A stretch of 43,714 nt of DNA from Aeromicrobium phragmitis (GTDB lineage Bacteria; Actinomycetota; Actinomycetes; Propionibacteriales; Nocardioidaceae): the NCBI RefSeq assembly GCF_003674095.1, contig NZ_RDBF01000016.1, positions 1-43,714 on the forward strand, read 5' to 3'. This document shows, in pieces, positions 43,638-43,714 of the stretch. Made by a program: the position numbers and the translations under genes. Below the pieces are notes generated by a model that did no database searches, was not told the DNA's origin, and saw only the letters and a program-made list of their open reading frames with translations. How positions within the stretch are numbered: position 1 is the stretch's first letter; each line of letters opens with the position of its first letter.

Positions 43638-43714
43638 GTGTCAGATGGTTTGTGTAAGTGGTTCGTCTCCTGATTGAAGGACGACACTGATGACCATGAC
43701 AGATGAGGATGCTC
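43638..43714 (+). mobile_element. Left end of an insertion sequence (IS256-like?)
   Basis: The DUF222 reading frame ends abruptly here, and the new sequence starts GTGTCAGATGGTTTGTGTAA. The internal TTTGTGTAA resembles the terminal repeats of IS256-family elements as I remember them. A transposase start follows 52 bases in. The right end and target duplication lie outside the window, so both the family and the exact boundary are tentative. Confidence 0.5.
43690..43714 (+). CDS. Start of a transposase gene (partial)
   Basis: Only eight codons are visible (MTMTDEDA), preceded by GAAGG 9 bases upstream, a good ribosome site. The acidic MT-MTDEDA opening just inside an IS end is like IS256-type transposases, but too little is present for firm assignment. 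A second in-frame ATG at 43696 is possible. Confidence 0.45.

Overview
The window is 43.7 kb of GC-rich DNA from an actinobacterium. Supporting evidence: a WhiB-family iron-sulfur regulator, a monomeric NADP-isocitrate dehydrogenase, several LytR-CpsA-Psr (LCP) proteins, a TIGR03089-type protein, a PspC/LiaFSR-like envelope-stress module, many GTG starts, and many genes whose -10 hexamer sits 6-7 bases before the start codon, as in leaderless actinobacterial transcripts. The set looks most like Nocardioidaceae (Aeromicrobium/Nocardioides-like); that placement is inferred from remembered families, not from a search. Nearly all of it is packed chromosomal core with short intergenic gaps. No tRNA, rRNA or CRISPR array was seen.

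Layout, left to right. 1-288: a block of intergenic repeats. 289-3329: guaA and a gamma-glutamyltransferase-family gene, overlapping. 3323-6979: a divergent PspC / LiaF-like / sensor kinase / LuxR regulator module. 6990-9740: a small GntR regulator and, divergently, pcrA. 9774-12024: an MFS transporter and a convergent secreted lipase with a Crp/GlxR-like site before its start. 12115-15794: a complete cysP-cysT-cysW-cysA sulfate ABC transporter operon on the minus strand. 15956-18172: icd. 18259-23210 (minus strand): a small orphan gene, a DHA2 exporter, and the compact galK-pheA-tandem GNAT group. 23260-24782: trpS and a 2H phosphoesterase. 24786-29177: a LysR regulator divergent from sdhCAB, which ends at a strong terminator. 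29283-31915: a lipoprotein gene and convergent mqo, with a hairpin between them. 32076-37404: an acyl-CoA dehydrogenase and three LCP genes. 37420-42571: a TIGR03089-type gene, whiB, a GT2/membrane glycosyltransferase and a DUF5719-like secreted protein. 42600-43714: a second repeat block, a broken DUF222/HNH endonuclease gene, and the first 77 bases of an insertion sequence that appears to have split it.

Functional themes. Three TCA or respiratory-chain-linked enzymes (Icd, SdhCAB, Mqo) lie within 16 kb and feed reduced cofactor or quinol pools. A large share of the rest concerns the cell envelope: LCP ligases, a multi-membrane glycosyltransferase, a DUF5719 protein, the LiaFSR/PspC sensor module and a secreted lipase.

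The most notable signals beyond ordinary annotation are: matching repeat blocks in inverted orientation at both ends of the window; a recurring leaderless-promoter pattern; long perfect hairpins without U-tracts between convergent genes; a prephenate dehydratase that reads like the alphaproteobacterial type; and the disrupted 13E12/DUF222 gene next to the repeats. I see no clear-cut new defence or biosynthetic system. The best candidates for undescribed biology are the repeat family with its neighbouring DUF222/HNH gene, and the whiB-GT2-DUF5719 envelope block.
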